This document shows positions 42,956-51,290 of a stretch of 64,000 nt of DNA, in pieces. Each line of letters opens with the position of its first letter. The first letter of the stretch is position 1. Under the pieces are notes generated by a model. It saw nothing but the letters and a program-made list of their open reading frames with translations. It had not been told where the DNA came from and searched no databases. The position numbers and the translations under genes are program-made. This DNA is from Pseudonocardia sp. EC080619-01 (GTDB taxonomy: Bacteria > Actinomycetota > Actinomycetes > Mycobacteriales > Pseudonocardiaceae). Where the stretch lies: NCBI RefSeq assembly GCF_001420995.1, contig NZ_CP012185.1, forward strand, positions 786,062-850,061, read 5' to 3'.

Positions 42956-43411
42956 CGATGCAAATGCTGTGCGCCGGCCCGAGGCGGACGTGCGGCGCGT
43001 TTCGGGGGGCAGGACCTACCGCGTCTATGGAGTCCGGAAGGTCTGGAAGCCGATGTGCAGGGGCGAGTCTGGACGTCGTGCGCACTCGAGCCACCTGCCC
43101 TGCGCGCAGCCGAAGTGGAACGCACCGCCAACTCAGGCACACACGCCACCCGAGCCTCCGCACAGCACCGCGACCTGGTCGAACCCCCATCCGAGTCCGA
43201 GGCGCACCGAACCAGCCGTGGGACACCGTCCGACCTGACCTACGCCCACGACCTCCCGACGAGCACACACCACCGCCGACACGCGCTCCTGCACGACCGG
43301 TAGCCAGTCACGCAACACCTGCCTCGACCGGGTTCTCGACGACACCGGGACAGCCCACTGACCGCGGCGCACCAGAGTGAACAGGAGCCGAGCGGCTCGC
43401 CGAATCGGCGC

Positions 43412-43438
43412 GGCCCCGTCGGCCCCGTCGGCCCCGTC
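43412..43438 (+). repeat. GGCCCCGTC x3 repeat
   Basis: Three perfect tandem copies of a 9-base unit followed by GGGG. It can fold (CCCCG with CGGGG) and lies about 185 bases downstream of the minus-strand acyl-CoA synthetase stop. Confidence 0.85.
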
Positions 43439-43623
43439 GGGGACTGCGTCCGGCCACCCACTGTGACGGTTCATGATCGCTACACGGCCGAACTGATCCT
43501 CGTGATCGCCCTCCAGCAACCATGGAACACCGTTGCGGGCGCCGAGCAAGGGGAACCGGGGCCCGCGTGCACGGGCATACGATCACGGGCCCCGGCGACG
43601 GTTCGACGAACGGATACCACTGA

Positions 43624-45318
43624 TCAGGCGAGTGATTCGGCCGCTCGCTGAGACAGTTTGAACTTCTGGACCTTGCCTGTCGGGGTCGTCGGGAGCTCCT
43701 CGGCCGTTGTGATCAAGATGTGTTTGGGCACCTTGAAGCGCGCCAGCTTCTCCTTGCAGGCGGCGAGTAGAGCCTCGGTGTCGAGCTCGACTCCGGCGTC
43801 CGGCACGATCCAGACGCATCCCGCCTCGCCCCACCGGTCATCGGGCACCCCGACGGCATAGGCCTGGCTCACACCCGGGTACTGGGTGAGGAGTTCCTCG
43901 ACTTCCTTCGGCATGACCAGCTCGCCGCCACTCTTGTAGAGTTCCTTGCTGCGGCCAGTGATCTGGACGTACCCGTCATCGTCCAGACGGCCGAGATCCC
44001 CGGAGAAGACCCACCCGTCCCGCAGCGCAGCTGCGGTCTCGGCCGGCTTGTCCCAGAAGCCCAGCATGTGTGTCGGTCCAGTCGAGGCGAGCTCACCCTC
44101 GGAGCCGGCAGTCAGCTCCTCCCCAGTGACCGGATCGACGGTTCGATAGCGGCAGATGTTGTGATCGTGATCCGGCCGACCGGCCGCACCGGCCAGTTTG
44201 ACCCGTCCGACAGTCGTCGAGTGCCGCTCGAGGGGATCTTCAGGCAGGGTCATCGTCATCGCACCGCCGCACTCGGTCATCCCGTATCCGGTGGTGATCT
44301 CGGTGATGCCGAGCTCGTCCTGCACCTTCTGCCACAACCAGACCGGTGCGGGCGCCGCACCGGAGAGGATCGCGAAGACCGACGACAGATCGCGGCTGCG
44401 GCGATCCGGGTGCTCGAGCAGCGCGACGGTCATGGTCGGCACACAGAGAATCTCGGTGGCCCGGTGCTGTTCGATTCCGGCGTAGTAGTCCGCGGGCGAG
44501 AAGGCGGTGCGCGGGATGATCGCGCCGCCGACGAACATTGCCGCCAACAGCCCTTCGACGTAACCGAACATGTGATAGCAGGGCAGCGAGAACAGGATCC
44601 GCCGACCGTCCTCGAACGCACGGGTCAGCGCCGAGGCGTAACCAGTTCGCTGGGAGGCGTCGTGGGTGACCATGACGCCCTTCGGGGATCCGGTGGTGCC
44701 CGACGTATAGAGAATATCTCCCAGGTCACCGGGTTCGGCCCGCTGCCCGTCTGCGGCGCCGAGGTGCTGGTCGCCCAGTCTCGCGAGGTCGTCGACGGTA
44801 TGGACGCCCTCCCGTTCCCGGCCGTCGGTGCTCAACTGCACTACCGCGCGCAGATCTGGGAGAGCCTCGGTCGCGCCCTGCTCCCAGCCGGGGGCGATCT
44901 CGTCCAGCATCGCAGGATAGTCCAGTGTGGCGAAACCAGTCATTGTGATCAACAGATTGCACCGCGACTGACGCAGCACGTAGGCAAGCTCTTCCCTGCG
45001 ATACAGGAAATTGAACGGGATCGCCACGGCGCCGGCTCGGGCGATCGCGAACTTGAGCGGTGTGAACTCGAGGTAGTTCGCCATCAGCATCCCGACACGG
45101 TCACCTCTGCCGACGCCGAGCGCGGCCAGGCCGTCCCCCAGCCGGGCAGCCCAGTCCGCGGTCTCGCGGTAGGTGATCGTCCGATCATCGGTGATCACAA
45201 GCGGTCGATCGGAGAACTCAGCCGCACACGCGTCGAGTCGTCGGTCCAGTGTCATCGCTTCCCAGACCGGGAAGCGGGCTTCGAGAGCGGCGCGTCTCGA
45301 GCCGATCGTCTCCGACAT
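43624..45318 (-). CDS. Acyl-CoA synthetase (class I adenylate-forming)
   Basis: 564-residue ANL ligase with P-loop ILYTSGTTGSPKGV (202-215), TTGYGMTECGGAMT (A5), DGWVFSGDLGRLDDDGYVQITGR (A7), KELYKSGGELVMPKEVEE (A8) and LPTTPTGKVQKFKLSQ (A10 lysine). The second half resembles fatty-acid/cyclic-acid FadD proteins of actinobacteria. The ATG at 45318 follows GAGGA. It is monocistronic; a perfect 18-base palindrome lies 25 bases before the start codon. Confidence 0.93.
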   Translation of the reverse strand: MSETIGSRRAALEARFPVWEAMTLDRRLDACAAEFSDRPLVITDDRTITYRETADWAARLGDGLAALGVGRGDRVGMLMANYLEFTPLKFAIARAGAVAIPFNFLYRREELAYVLRQSRCNLLITMTGFATLDYPAMLDEIAPGWEQGATEALPDLRAVVQLSTDGREREGVHTVDDLARLGDQHLGAADGQRAEPGDLGDILYTSGTTGSPKGVMVTHDASQRTGYASALTRAFEDGRRILFSLPCYHMFGYVEGLLAAMFVGGAIIPRTAFSPADYYAGIEQHRATEILCVPTMTVALLEHPDRRSRDLSSVFAILSGAAPAPVWLWQKVQDELGITEITTGYGMTECGGAMTMTLPEDPLERHSTTVGRVKLAGAAGRPDHDHNICRYRTVDPVTGEELTAGSEGELASTGPTHMLGFWDKPAETAAALRDGWVFSGDLGRLDDDGYVQITGRSKELYKSGGELVMPKEVEELLTQYPGVSQAYAVGVPDDRWGEAGCVWIVPDAGVELDTEALLAACKEKLARFKVPKHILITTAEELPTTPTGKVQKFKLSQRAAESLA

Positions 45319-45342
45319 CAGCGTCCTCCTCGACGTGTTTAA

Positions 45343-45360
45343 TCACTAATAGATTAGTGA
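45343..45360. promoter_or_regulatory. Perfect palindrome TCACTAAT-AG-ATTAGTGA
   Basis: Eight-base perfect arms, 25 bases before the acyl-CoA synthetase start. It carries the same CTAAT/ATTAG arms as the other island operators but with a 2-base instead of a 4-base spacer. Strongest palindrome in the window. Confidence 0.65.
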
Positions 45361-45425
45361 CCTGGCCAGCTCCGGACAAGGTCGGCGGTGCCTCTCGCTG
45401 TCTGCCGCCGCCCGATCACCCTGAG

Positions 45426-46586
45426 TCACGGCTCGACCGCGATCCCGGCCTTCAGGAGTTCGCTGACGTCGAGGCCGGCTGCCGAGAGCACCTCCCGGGT
45501 ATCCCGACCGGGAGCGGGTGGAAGGGCGGGGCTCCAGCCGGGGTGGGCCGAGAAGCGCGGGGCCTGGCCGGGCTGGAGGACCTCGTCGACCTCCAGCACG
45601 CTTCCCCGGGCGGCGACGTGCGTGTGCGCGGCTGCCTCCCGCAGCCCCACGACGGGGGCGACGCACGCGTCCGATCCCTCGAACACCGCCGTCCACTCCG
45701 CCCGGGTCCGCCCGCGGAAGGTATCCGCCAGTAGCGCACGCAGTTGCGGCCACGTTCCACGGTCGTTCTGCGCAGCGGGGTCGACCTGCTCCGCGGGAAG
45801 CCCGAGCAGGCGCAGGAGCTCGGCGTAGAACTTGGGCTCGATCGCACCGACCGCCATGTATCCGCCGTCCGCGGTCTCGTAGACCGAGTAGTACGGTGCT
45901 CCGCCATCGAGCAGGTTCTCGCCGCGCTGGTCGACCCATCGGCCGGAACCGAGCAGCGAGTGGATCACCCCCATCAGATGGGATGCTCCATCGACGATCG
46001 CGGCGTCGACAACCTGGCCATGTCCGGTCCGCTCCGCCTCCAGAAGCGCGGCCAGCACCCCGGTCACCAGGTACAGCGACCCCCCACCGAAGTCCCCGAC
46101 CAGATTCAGCGGGATCTGAGGCGGACCGCCCGCCGAACCGATAGCGCCGAGGGCGCCGGTGACCGCGATGTACCCGATGTCGTGGCCGGCGGTGTGGGCG
46201 AGTGGGCCCTGCTGCCCCCACCCCGTCATCCGGCCGTAGACCAGCTTCGGATTGCGCGTCCAGACGTCCTCGGGGCCGACGCCGAGCCGTTCGGTCACGC
46301 CCGGCCGGTTGCCCTCGACGAGGACGTCCGCGGTCTCCGCCAGGGTCAGCACGGCCTCCACCGCCTCCTGGCGCTTCAGGTCCAGCACGATCGAGCGCTT
46401 GCCCCGGTTCAGCACGTCCGCCTTGCTGGCCGGCGGGGCGATACCTGACCCGGTGGGCCGGTCGATCCGAATCACCTCGGCCCCCAGGTCGGCAAGCAGC
46501 ATGCACGCGAACGGCCCAGGTCCGATGCCTGCGAGCTCCAGGACGCGACGACCGGCAAGAGGACCACGAGAAGGGGTCTCCACCAT
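45426..46586 (-). CDS. CaiB/BaiF CoA-transferase family, alpha-methylacyl-CoA racemase-like
   Basis: 386 residues. The layout matches alpha-methylacyl-CoA racemase: VLELAGIGPGPFACMLLADLGAEVIRID at the start, GHDIGYIAVTG (His135), NLVGDFGGGS (Asp165) and YETADGGYMAVGAIEPKFY (Glu region near 237-250), corresponding to the His/Asp/Glu set of M. tuberculosis MCR. It would invert a 2-methylacyl-CoA stereocentre so that beta-oxidation can proceed, pointing to a methyl-branched (isoprenoid or sterol side-chain-like) substrate. Divergent from the atypical SDR, with a shared operator between them. Confidence 0.92.
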   Translation of the reverse strand: MVETPSRGPLAGRRVLELAGIGPGPFACMLLADLGAEVIRIDRPTGSGIAPPASKADVLNRGKRSIVLDLKRQEAVEAVLTLAETADVLVEGNRPGVTERLGVGPEDVWTRNPKLVYGRMTGWGQQGPLAHTAGHDIGYIAVTGALGAIGSAGGPPQIPLNLVGDFGGGSLYLVTGVLAALLEAERTGHGQVVDAAIVDGASHLMGVIHSLLGSGRWVDQRGENLLDGGAPYYSVYETADGGYMAVGAIEPKFYAELLRLLGLPAEQVDPAAQNDRGTWPQLRALLADTFRGRTRAEWTAVFEGSDACVAPVVGLREAAAHTHVAARGSVLEVDEVLQPGQAPRFSAHPGWSPALPPAPGRDTREVLSAAGLDVSELLKAGIAVEP

Positions 46587-46603
46587 GACACACTCTCCTT
46601 TTT

Positions 46604-46617
46604 CTTATTGAGATTAG
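46604..46617. promoter_or_regulatory. CTAAT-N4-ATTAG-type operator (CTTAT-TGAG-ATTAG)
   Basis: Sits in the middle of the 47-base divergent region between the racemase (minus) and SDR (plus) genes, so one bound regulator would block both promoters. Extended form TTCTTATTGAGATTAGG. Confidence 0.5.
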
Positions 46618-46633
46618 GCTCTAGGCTAGGACA

Positions 46634-47392
46634 ATGACAGAGACGCAGCGTTGGGTCCTGGTCGCGGGCGGCTCGGGAGGGATCGGGGCGGCGATCGGCC
46701 GCTCCCTGGCCGAGGACGGGTGGAACGTCGTGCTGACCTACCGGTCCAACGCCGACGGGGCCAGGGCCGCGGCGGAGCAGGTTGTCGCCGCGGGCCGGCA
46801 GGCGATCGTCACGAAGGTCGACCTGACCGATGCCGCCGCGACCTCAGAGGCAGTGCTGGGCACGGCCCCGGAGACACTCTCCGGCGTGGTCTACGCATCC
46901 GGCCCGCACATCCCGATGCAGTACATCTCCGCGATCACCCCGCAGCGCTACCAGGAACAGATCCTCGGCGACACCCTGCCCGCCTACAACGTGCTGCACG
47001 CAGCCATCGCGCCACTGCGGGACACAGGGGGCAGCATGGTCGCGCTGGTCACGCCCGCGATCCAGCGCTACTCCAAGAAGGACATGCTCTCCTCCTCCCC
47101 CAAAGCCGCCGTCGCCGCACTCGTGCGCGGCATCGCGTCGGAGGAGGGTCGTTACGGGGTGCGTGTCAACTGCGTCGGCGTCGGGCTCATCGAGGGGGAC
47201 GGGATGTGGAGAGAGCTCGTGGCTCGCGGCGACTACACCGAGGAGCTACTGACCACAGCTCGACGCAATCTGGCCATGCGTCGGTTCGGCGAAGTCCACG
47301 ATGTCGCCGAGGCCGTCCGGTTCCTCATGTCCTCCAGGGCAAAGTGGATCACTGGACAGACCCTCGACGTGGACGGGGGCTATGCCCTCTGA
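46634..47392 (+). CDS. SDR-like protein with altered active site
   Basis: 252-residue SDR fold: GGSGGIG (12-18) binds the nucleotide, and the C-terminal WITGQTLDVDGGYAL is normal. The catalytic set is not: the NAG motif is ASG (88-90), the usual Ser position reads LVTPAI (Thr140), and in SSSPKAAV the residue four before Lys157 is Ser153 instead of Tyr. The GYGVRVNCVGVG-like segment (RYGVRVNCVG) and overall length are typical. It may be catalytically different, regulatory or a reductase working without Tyr. Divergent from the racemase. Confidence 0.82.
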   Translation: MTETQRWVLVAGGSGGIGAAIGRSLAEDGWNVVLTYRSNADGARAAAEQVVAAGRQAIVTKVDLTDAAATSEAVLGTAPETLSGVVYASGPHIPMQYISAITPQRYQEQILGDTLPAYNVLHAAIAPLRDTGGSMVALVTPAIQRYSKKDMLSSSPKAAVAALVRGIASEEGRYGVRVNCVGVGLIEGDGMWRELVARGDYTEELLTTARRNLAMRRFGEVHDVAEAVRFLMSSRAKWITGQTLDVDGGYAL

Positions 47393-47522
47393 ATGTCTGC
47401 GATCCAGCCCAGCGGACGAGCGATCTCTCACGGTCGGGGCTGACACCTCCCCGGGCGCCGACGCAGGAGCTCGCAGCTGCGCCGCTGCCGTAGCGGCCGG
47501 TTGACGAGAGAAAGTATTAAAT

Positions 47523-47536
47523 CTAACCTCTATTAA
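47523..47536. promoter_or_regulatory. CTAAT-N4-ATTAG-type operator (CTAAC-CTCT-ATTAA)
   Basis: In an AT-rich patch (47512-47540) ending 22 bases before the FAD oxidoreductase GTG. Read on the minus strand, TTAATAGAGGTTAGA resembles the site at 24870 closely. Confidence 0.45.
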
Positions 47537-47558
47537 GTACTCGATCGAAGGAGATGGC

Positions 47559-48887
47559 GTGGCTTCCGTGCAACCCGATCACACGTTCGATGCGCTCGTG
47601 GTGGGCGCCGGGGCAGGCGGACTGTTCACCGCGGCTCGACTCGCCCACGCGGGCTACCGCACCCTCGTCGTCGAGCGGCTCGACAAGGTCGGCGGCCGGG
47701 CCTCCACCACCGACATCGACGGGTTCAAGATCAACGATGGCGCGATCGTCATCGAACGCGGCACGATCACCGAAGAGACCTTCGCCGAGGTCGGCGCCGA
47801 GTTCGACGTCCGGGCGCCGGAGGTCCCCGTGCTCTACCGGGTGGGCAACAAGAACCTGGACGTGACCCGCGGCGGGTGGGGCGTGCTGTTGTCCAAGCTG
47901 ACCCGCCAAGGCGCAAAGATGGTCAGCGGCATCGGCGCGGCGCGGACGGACGACGATGCGCTCCCCGGAGATGAGCTGACCACTGCCGAGTGGGTGCGCA
48001 AGTACACCAAGAGTGAGGCCGCACAGGGCGTCTTCCGCAACATGTGCGCGTCGATCTTCGCGGTCAGCTCCGACGAGCTGCCCGCGCGGGTCTTCCTCAC
48101 CTACTTCACCCGCAAGTCCGCCTTCAAGAAGTTCGGGTTCTGTCCCGACGGCACGATCGGCGTGTGGGAGTCCCTGGCAGCCACGATCACCAGACGCGGT
48201 GGGCAGGTCTGGCTCTCAAGCGACATCCAGGACCTCCACGTCAGCGAGGGACGGGTCACCGGCGCCACAGTCAACACGCCTGAGGGGCCGGTAGAGGTCT
48301 CCTGCACCGTCGCCGTCAGCAACATCGGGCCTGCCGCCACAGTCGGCCTGGTCGGCGCCGACAATCTCCCCGAGACCTACCGTGAACAGGTCCGCGTCAA
48401 GGACCGGCCCTGCTCGATGCTGGCACTGAACTTCGCCAGCCAGGAGCCTCTCGTCGACATCCCCGGCATGCTCGTGTTCTCGGTGAGCAAGCGGCTGTGC
48501 TACGTCGCGAACTTCACTGATTCGTGCCCCGAGATGGCCCCGCCCGGCTGGCATCTCTACGTGGCGGCGTCGGTACCCAAGCCCGCCGTCGGGCCCTTCG
48601 ACGAGGCCGCCGAGATCGAGCTGCTCAAGGAAGACCTGCGCGAGCATGTGCCTGGCTTCGAGGCCAAGGCGCGGGTGCTGTCGGTCAACGTGATGAAGGA
48701 CGGGTGGCCGCCCCAGCGCGCCGTGGCCGGCTACGACCTGTCGCCGGAGACCCCGATCGACAACCTCTGGAATGTCGGTGACGGTGTGAAGGAGTACGCC
48801 AGCGGTGGCACCACCGCCTGCGCCGAGACGGCGAAGATCGTCGTCGACACCGTCAAGAGCCGCTTCCCCCTGGCCGCCTCCGTCTGA
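47559..48887 (+). CDS. FAD-dependent oxidoreductase, phytoene-desaturase-like
   Basis: 442 residues. N-terminal dinucleotide motif VVGAGAGGLFTAARLAHAG (14-32) with GAGAGG (16-21), second FAD motif LVVERLDKVGGRASTT (36-51), and the C-terminal LWNVGDGVKEYASGGTTACAETAK closing the FAD fold, as in phytoene desaturases and amine oxidases. It could desaturate or isomerise a terpenoid- or steroid-like intermediate; the substrate is not inferable. The GTG at 47559 follows GAAGGAG. Monocistronic, with a terminator hairpin shared with the converging MBL gene. Confidence 0.88.
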   Translation: MASVQPDHTFDALVVGAGAGGLFTAARLAHAGYRTLVVERLDKVGGRASTTDIDGFKINDGAIVIERGTITEETFAEVGAEFDVRAPEVPVLYRVGNKNLDVTRGGWGVLLSKLTRQGAKMVSGIGAARTDDDALPGDELTTAEWVRKYTKSEAAQGVFRNMCASIFAVSSDELPARVFLTYFTRKSAFKKFGFCPDGTIGVWESLAATITRRGGQVWLSSDIQDLHVSEGRVTGATVNTPEGPVEVSCTVAVSNIGPAATVGLVGADNLPETYREQVRVKDRPCSMLALNFASQEPLVDIPGMLVFSVSKRLCYVANFTDSCPEMAPPGWHLYVAASVPKPAVGPFDEAAEIELLKEDLREHVPGFEAKARVLSVNVMKDGWPPQRAVAGYDLSPETPIDNLWNVGDGVKEYASGGTTACAETAKIVVDTVKSRFPLAASV

Positions 48888-48898
48888 TCCGCGACCTC

Positions 48899-48932
48899 CC
48901 GCCGCCGTCCGGTCCACATCGGACGGCGGCGG
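48899..48932. terminator. Bidirectional hairpin terminator
   Basis: Perfect 13-base stem CCGCCGCCGTCCG / CGGACGGCGGCGG around an 8-base loop, between the converging FAD oxidoreductase (+) and MBL hydrolase (-) genes. Confidence 0.8.
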
Positions 48933-48949
48933 TGACGTGTGCGGACATC

Positions 48950-49984
48950 TCACGCGAGCGCGTAGTGGTTCACACCCTCGATCTCGGCACAGACCAGCTG
49001 CCGCGCGTGCACCAGGACGTCCAGATGGGCGGCGATCTCAAGCACCGCGAGTGACGCGTGTTCGGTTTCGAGCTGATCGATCCGCTTGGCCCGTCGGGTC
49101 CACGGCAGGCCTGCCGCCACCGCATACGCTGTCCGCGCCCCCACCCGAACCTGCCCCAGAGCCGCGGTAAGCCGCTCCTCGTGGTGTGTCAGAAGCTCAT
49201 CGACCCGGGTGTGGACGCTACGCGTGACGGGGCCGTGGGCAGGCAGCAACACCGTGTCCGGGAGATCTCGCACCAGCCGCAACGAGTCCAGGTAACTACG
49301 CAGTGGAGCTGGCTCGGGGGCCCGCTCATAGCCGATCGACGGCGTGATGTGCGGAAGCACGTGATCCCCGGCGAACAGGGCTCCGATCTCAGCGTCCCGC
49401 GCCACGATGTGGCCGCGTGTGTGGCCCGGGGTGGCGAACACCTCGAGTTGCCGCCCGCCCGCAGGCACGAACTGACCATGGTCGAGCCAGACGTTCGGCT
49501 CGCCCCACGGAGCCCGATCAGCGAGATCCTCCTCCTTCGACCACACCGCGAGCTCGGCCGCGAGCTCGGCCGCACCCGCTGCCACGAGCAGCGCCGGCTG
49601 GGGAGACGCGAGTTCCTGCCGACGCTTCATCGCATCGACCGATGGCTGCTCCCCCCTCCCCAGAAGGACCTTGGTCCCGTGCGCCTGTCGCAGCTCGAGA
49701 GCCTGGGTGTAATGGTCGTGGTGGGCGTGGGTGACCAGGATGGCTGCGATATCGGCCATCTGATGACCGAGACTCCGCAGACCCGAGACGAGCGCGCCTC
49801 CGTCGGCCCCAGCCCAGCCGGAGTCGACGAGCACCGGTCCCGCGGGCCCCTCGATCACATAGACGTTCACAGCCCGCAGCCCGCTGAGCGGGAGGGGAAG
49901 GGGGATCCGGTGCACGTCTCGCACCACCTCGAACGCCCCTTGCTCGGTCCAGTCCTCCGGCTGCTCGGCCAACACCGCGGTCAT
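48950..49984 (-). CDS. MBL-fold metallo-hydrolase
   Basis: 344 residues. The metal ligands are complete: THAHHDH (H86, H88, D90, H91), TPGHT (H188), AGDHV (D207) and LPAHG (H250). The C-terminal 90 residues form the helical wHTH-like extension (LEIAAHLDVLVHARQL) seen in LACTB2-type enzymes, which act on thioesters, lactones or RNA. In this context a thioesterase or lactonase role is most likely. Its ATG overlaps the preceding small ORF (ATGA). Last gene of the thiolase operon. Confidence 0.9.
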   Translation of the reverse strand: MTAVLAEQPEDWTEQGAFEVVRDVHRIPLPLPLSGLRAVNVYVIEGPAGPVLVDSGWAGADGGALVSGLRSLGHQMADIAAILVTHAHHDHYTQALELRQAHGTKVLLGRGEQPSVDAMKRRQELASPQPALLVAAGAAELAAELAVWSKEEDLADRAPWGEPNVWLDHGQFVPAGGRQLEVFATPGHTRGHIVARDAEIGALFAGDHVLPHITPSIGYERAPEPAPLRSYLDSLRLVRDLPDTVLLPAHGPVTRSVHTRVDELLTHHEERLTAALGQVRVGARTAYAVAAGLPWTRRAKRIDQLETEHASLAVLEIAAHLDVLVHARQLVCAEIEGVNHYALA

Positions 49985-50253
49985 CGCGCTCCCCTCATCT
50001 GGCCCGACTCCGGCCGGACCCGCAAACTCGTCCGAATATGTAACTGACGCACCACGACCCCGGGCGGCAGCGGAGCCAGGTCCACCTCAGCCTCCAGCTG
50101 ACACGAGAGGTGGCGCACCGGAACACCACCTGCCCGCCGCCGAACGCCTGCACCCATACCGATCCGGAAGATCCGAGTGGCCCCAGCCACCGCAGCTCCG
50201 CGGCCAGGATCGGGGGTGAGGTGCAGACCCAGCCCGCCGCTCACCCCCGCCAC
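49981..50253 (-). CDS. Small ORF coupled to MBL hydrolase, unknown
   Basis: 90 residues, no recognised family. The second half (LSCQLEAEVDLAPLPPGVVVRQLHIRTSLRVRPE) looks protein-like and beta-rich; the first half is Gly/Arg-rich. Its stop overlaps the MBL start as ATGA, and it lies 53 bases after the nitronate-monooxygenase-like gene in the same direction, which supports expression. It could be a relic of a larger gene. Low certainty. Confidence 0.35.
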   Translation of the reverse strand: MAGVSGGLGLHLTPDPGRGAAVAGATRIFRIGMGAGVRRRAGGVPVRHLSCQLEAEVDLAPLPPGVVVRQLHIRTSLRVRPESGQMRGAR

Positions 50254-50306
50254 GCTCCGCCCGCGGTCTCAGAAGCCCACGGGGCTCGTGCCGCTCCTGT
50301 TCGGAG

Positions 50307-51287
50307 TCAAGACGCCGCAACGCCGCCCATCGCGGCGAGTCGGTCGCCGATGATGGCCTCGGCGTCCCGCACGGTCCGGGCGATGAGCTCGGCGCAGGTG
50401 GGCACGTCTCGAACGAGCCCCTGCGCCATCCCAGCCCACCAGATCCCCGCGTCGAGGTCGCCGGACTCGTAGACCTGCCGGCCCCGGGCTCCCGCGACGA
50501 GGTGGTGGACGTCGTCGAAGCCTGCCCCGGCTTCGAGCTTGGTCGCGACCTCGCGAGAGACGGCATTATCCGCTACCCGTGCGGTGTTGCGCAGCTGCCG
50601 GAAGATCAGCCGGGTGTCCCGCTCCCCCGCTTCGACGATGCGGTCCTTGACGTTCTGATGGATCTCGGCTTCGGCTGTGCAGAGGAACCGGGTCCCCATG
50701 TTGACCCCGTCAGCTCCCAGGGCCAGCGCCGCCACCAACCCACGGCCGTCGGCGATCCCACCCGAGGCGATGAACGGAATCTCCAGCGCGTCGGCCGCGG
50801 CCGGCAACAGCACCAGGCCGGGAATATCGTCCTCTCCCGGATGTCCGGCGCACTCGAACCCGTCGACCGACAGCGCGTCGACCCCCAGGTCCTGCGCTTT
50901 CACTGCATGACGGACCGATGTGCACTTGTGCAGCACCTTGATCCCAGCCGCATGGAAATGCGGCAGGTGCTCGACGGGGTTGGCTCCGGCGGTCTCGACG
51001 ACGGGCACCCCCTCGGCGATGATCACGTCCCGGTACTCGGCATAGGGCGGGGGATTGATCGTGGGCAGGATGGTGAGGTTCACGCCGAACGGCTTGTCAG
51101 TGAGCTCACGGCACCGACGGATCTCGGTCCGAAGGTCCTCCGGTGTGGGCTGAGTCAGAGCGGTGATGAATCCCAGCCCTCCGGCCTCGGCGACAGCCGC
51201 CGCCAACGGCGCGCGGCCGACCCACATCATGCCGCCCTGCACCACGGGATGCTCGATGCCGAAGAGTTCGGTGAAACGGGTACGCAT
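50307..51287 (-). CDS. Nitronate monooxygenase-like flavoprotein
   Basis: 326-residue FMN TIM barrel of the 2-nitropropane dioxygenase/NMO family. VVQGGMMWVGRAPLAAAVAEAGGLGFITA binds FMN phosphate-side, and DGFECAGHPGEDDIPGLVLLP carries the active-site His; ASGGIADGRGLVAALALGADGVNMGTRFL is the phosphate-binding C-terminal part. In lipid clusters such proteins can act as FabK-like enoyl reductases instead of nitronate oxidases; either is possible here. It starts 3 bases after the thiolase stop, so they are one transcription unit. Confidence 0.9.
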   Translation of the reverse strand: MRTRFTELFGIEHPVVQGGMMWVGRAPLAAAVAEAGGLGFITALTQPTPEDLRTEIRRCRELTDKPFGVNLTILPTINPPPYAEYRDVIIAEGVPVVETAGANPVEHLPHFHAAGIKVLHKCTSVRHAVKAQDLGVDALSVDGFECAGHPGEDDIPGLVLLPAAADALEIPFIASGGIADGRGLVAALALGADGVNMGTRFLCTAEAEIHQNVKDRIVEAGERDTRLIFRQLRNTARVADNAVSREVATKLEAGAGFDDVHHLVAGARGRQVYESGDLDAGIWWAGMAQGLVRDVPTCAELIARTVRDAEAIIGDRLAAMGGVAAS

Positions 51288-51290
51288 CGC

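Larger units (their letters stand above)
42498..43623. other. 1.1-kb gene-free stretch with tandem repeats
   Basis: No recognisable gene between the FMO operon promoter and the next acyl-CoA synthetase. It carries nine CGGGT repeats and three 9-base repeats (see separate entries). A minus-strand frame at 43133-43549 has a protein-like stretch (APIRRAARLLFTLVRRG) but no known family or start signal. Confidence 0.5.
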
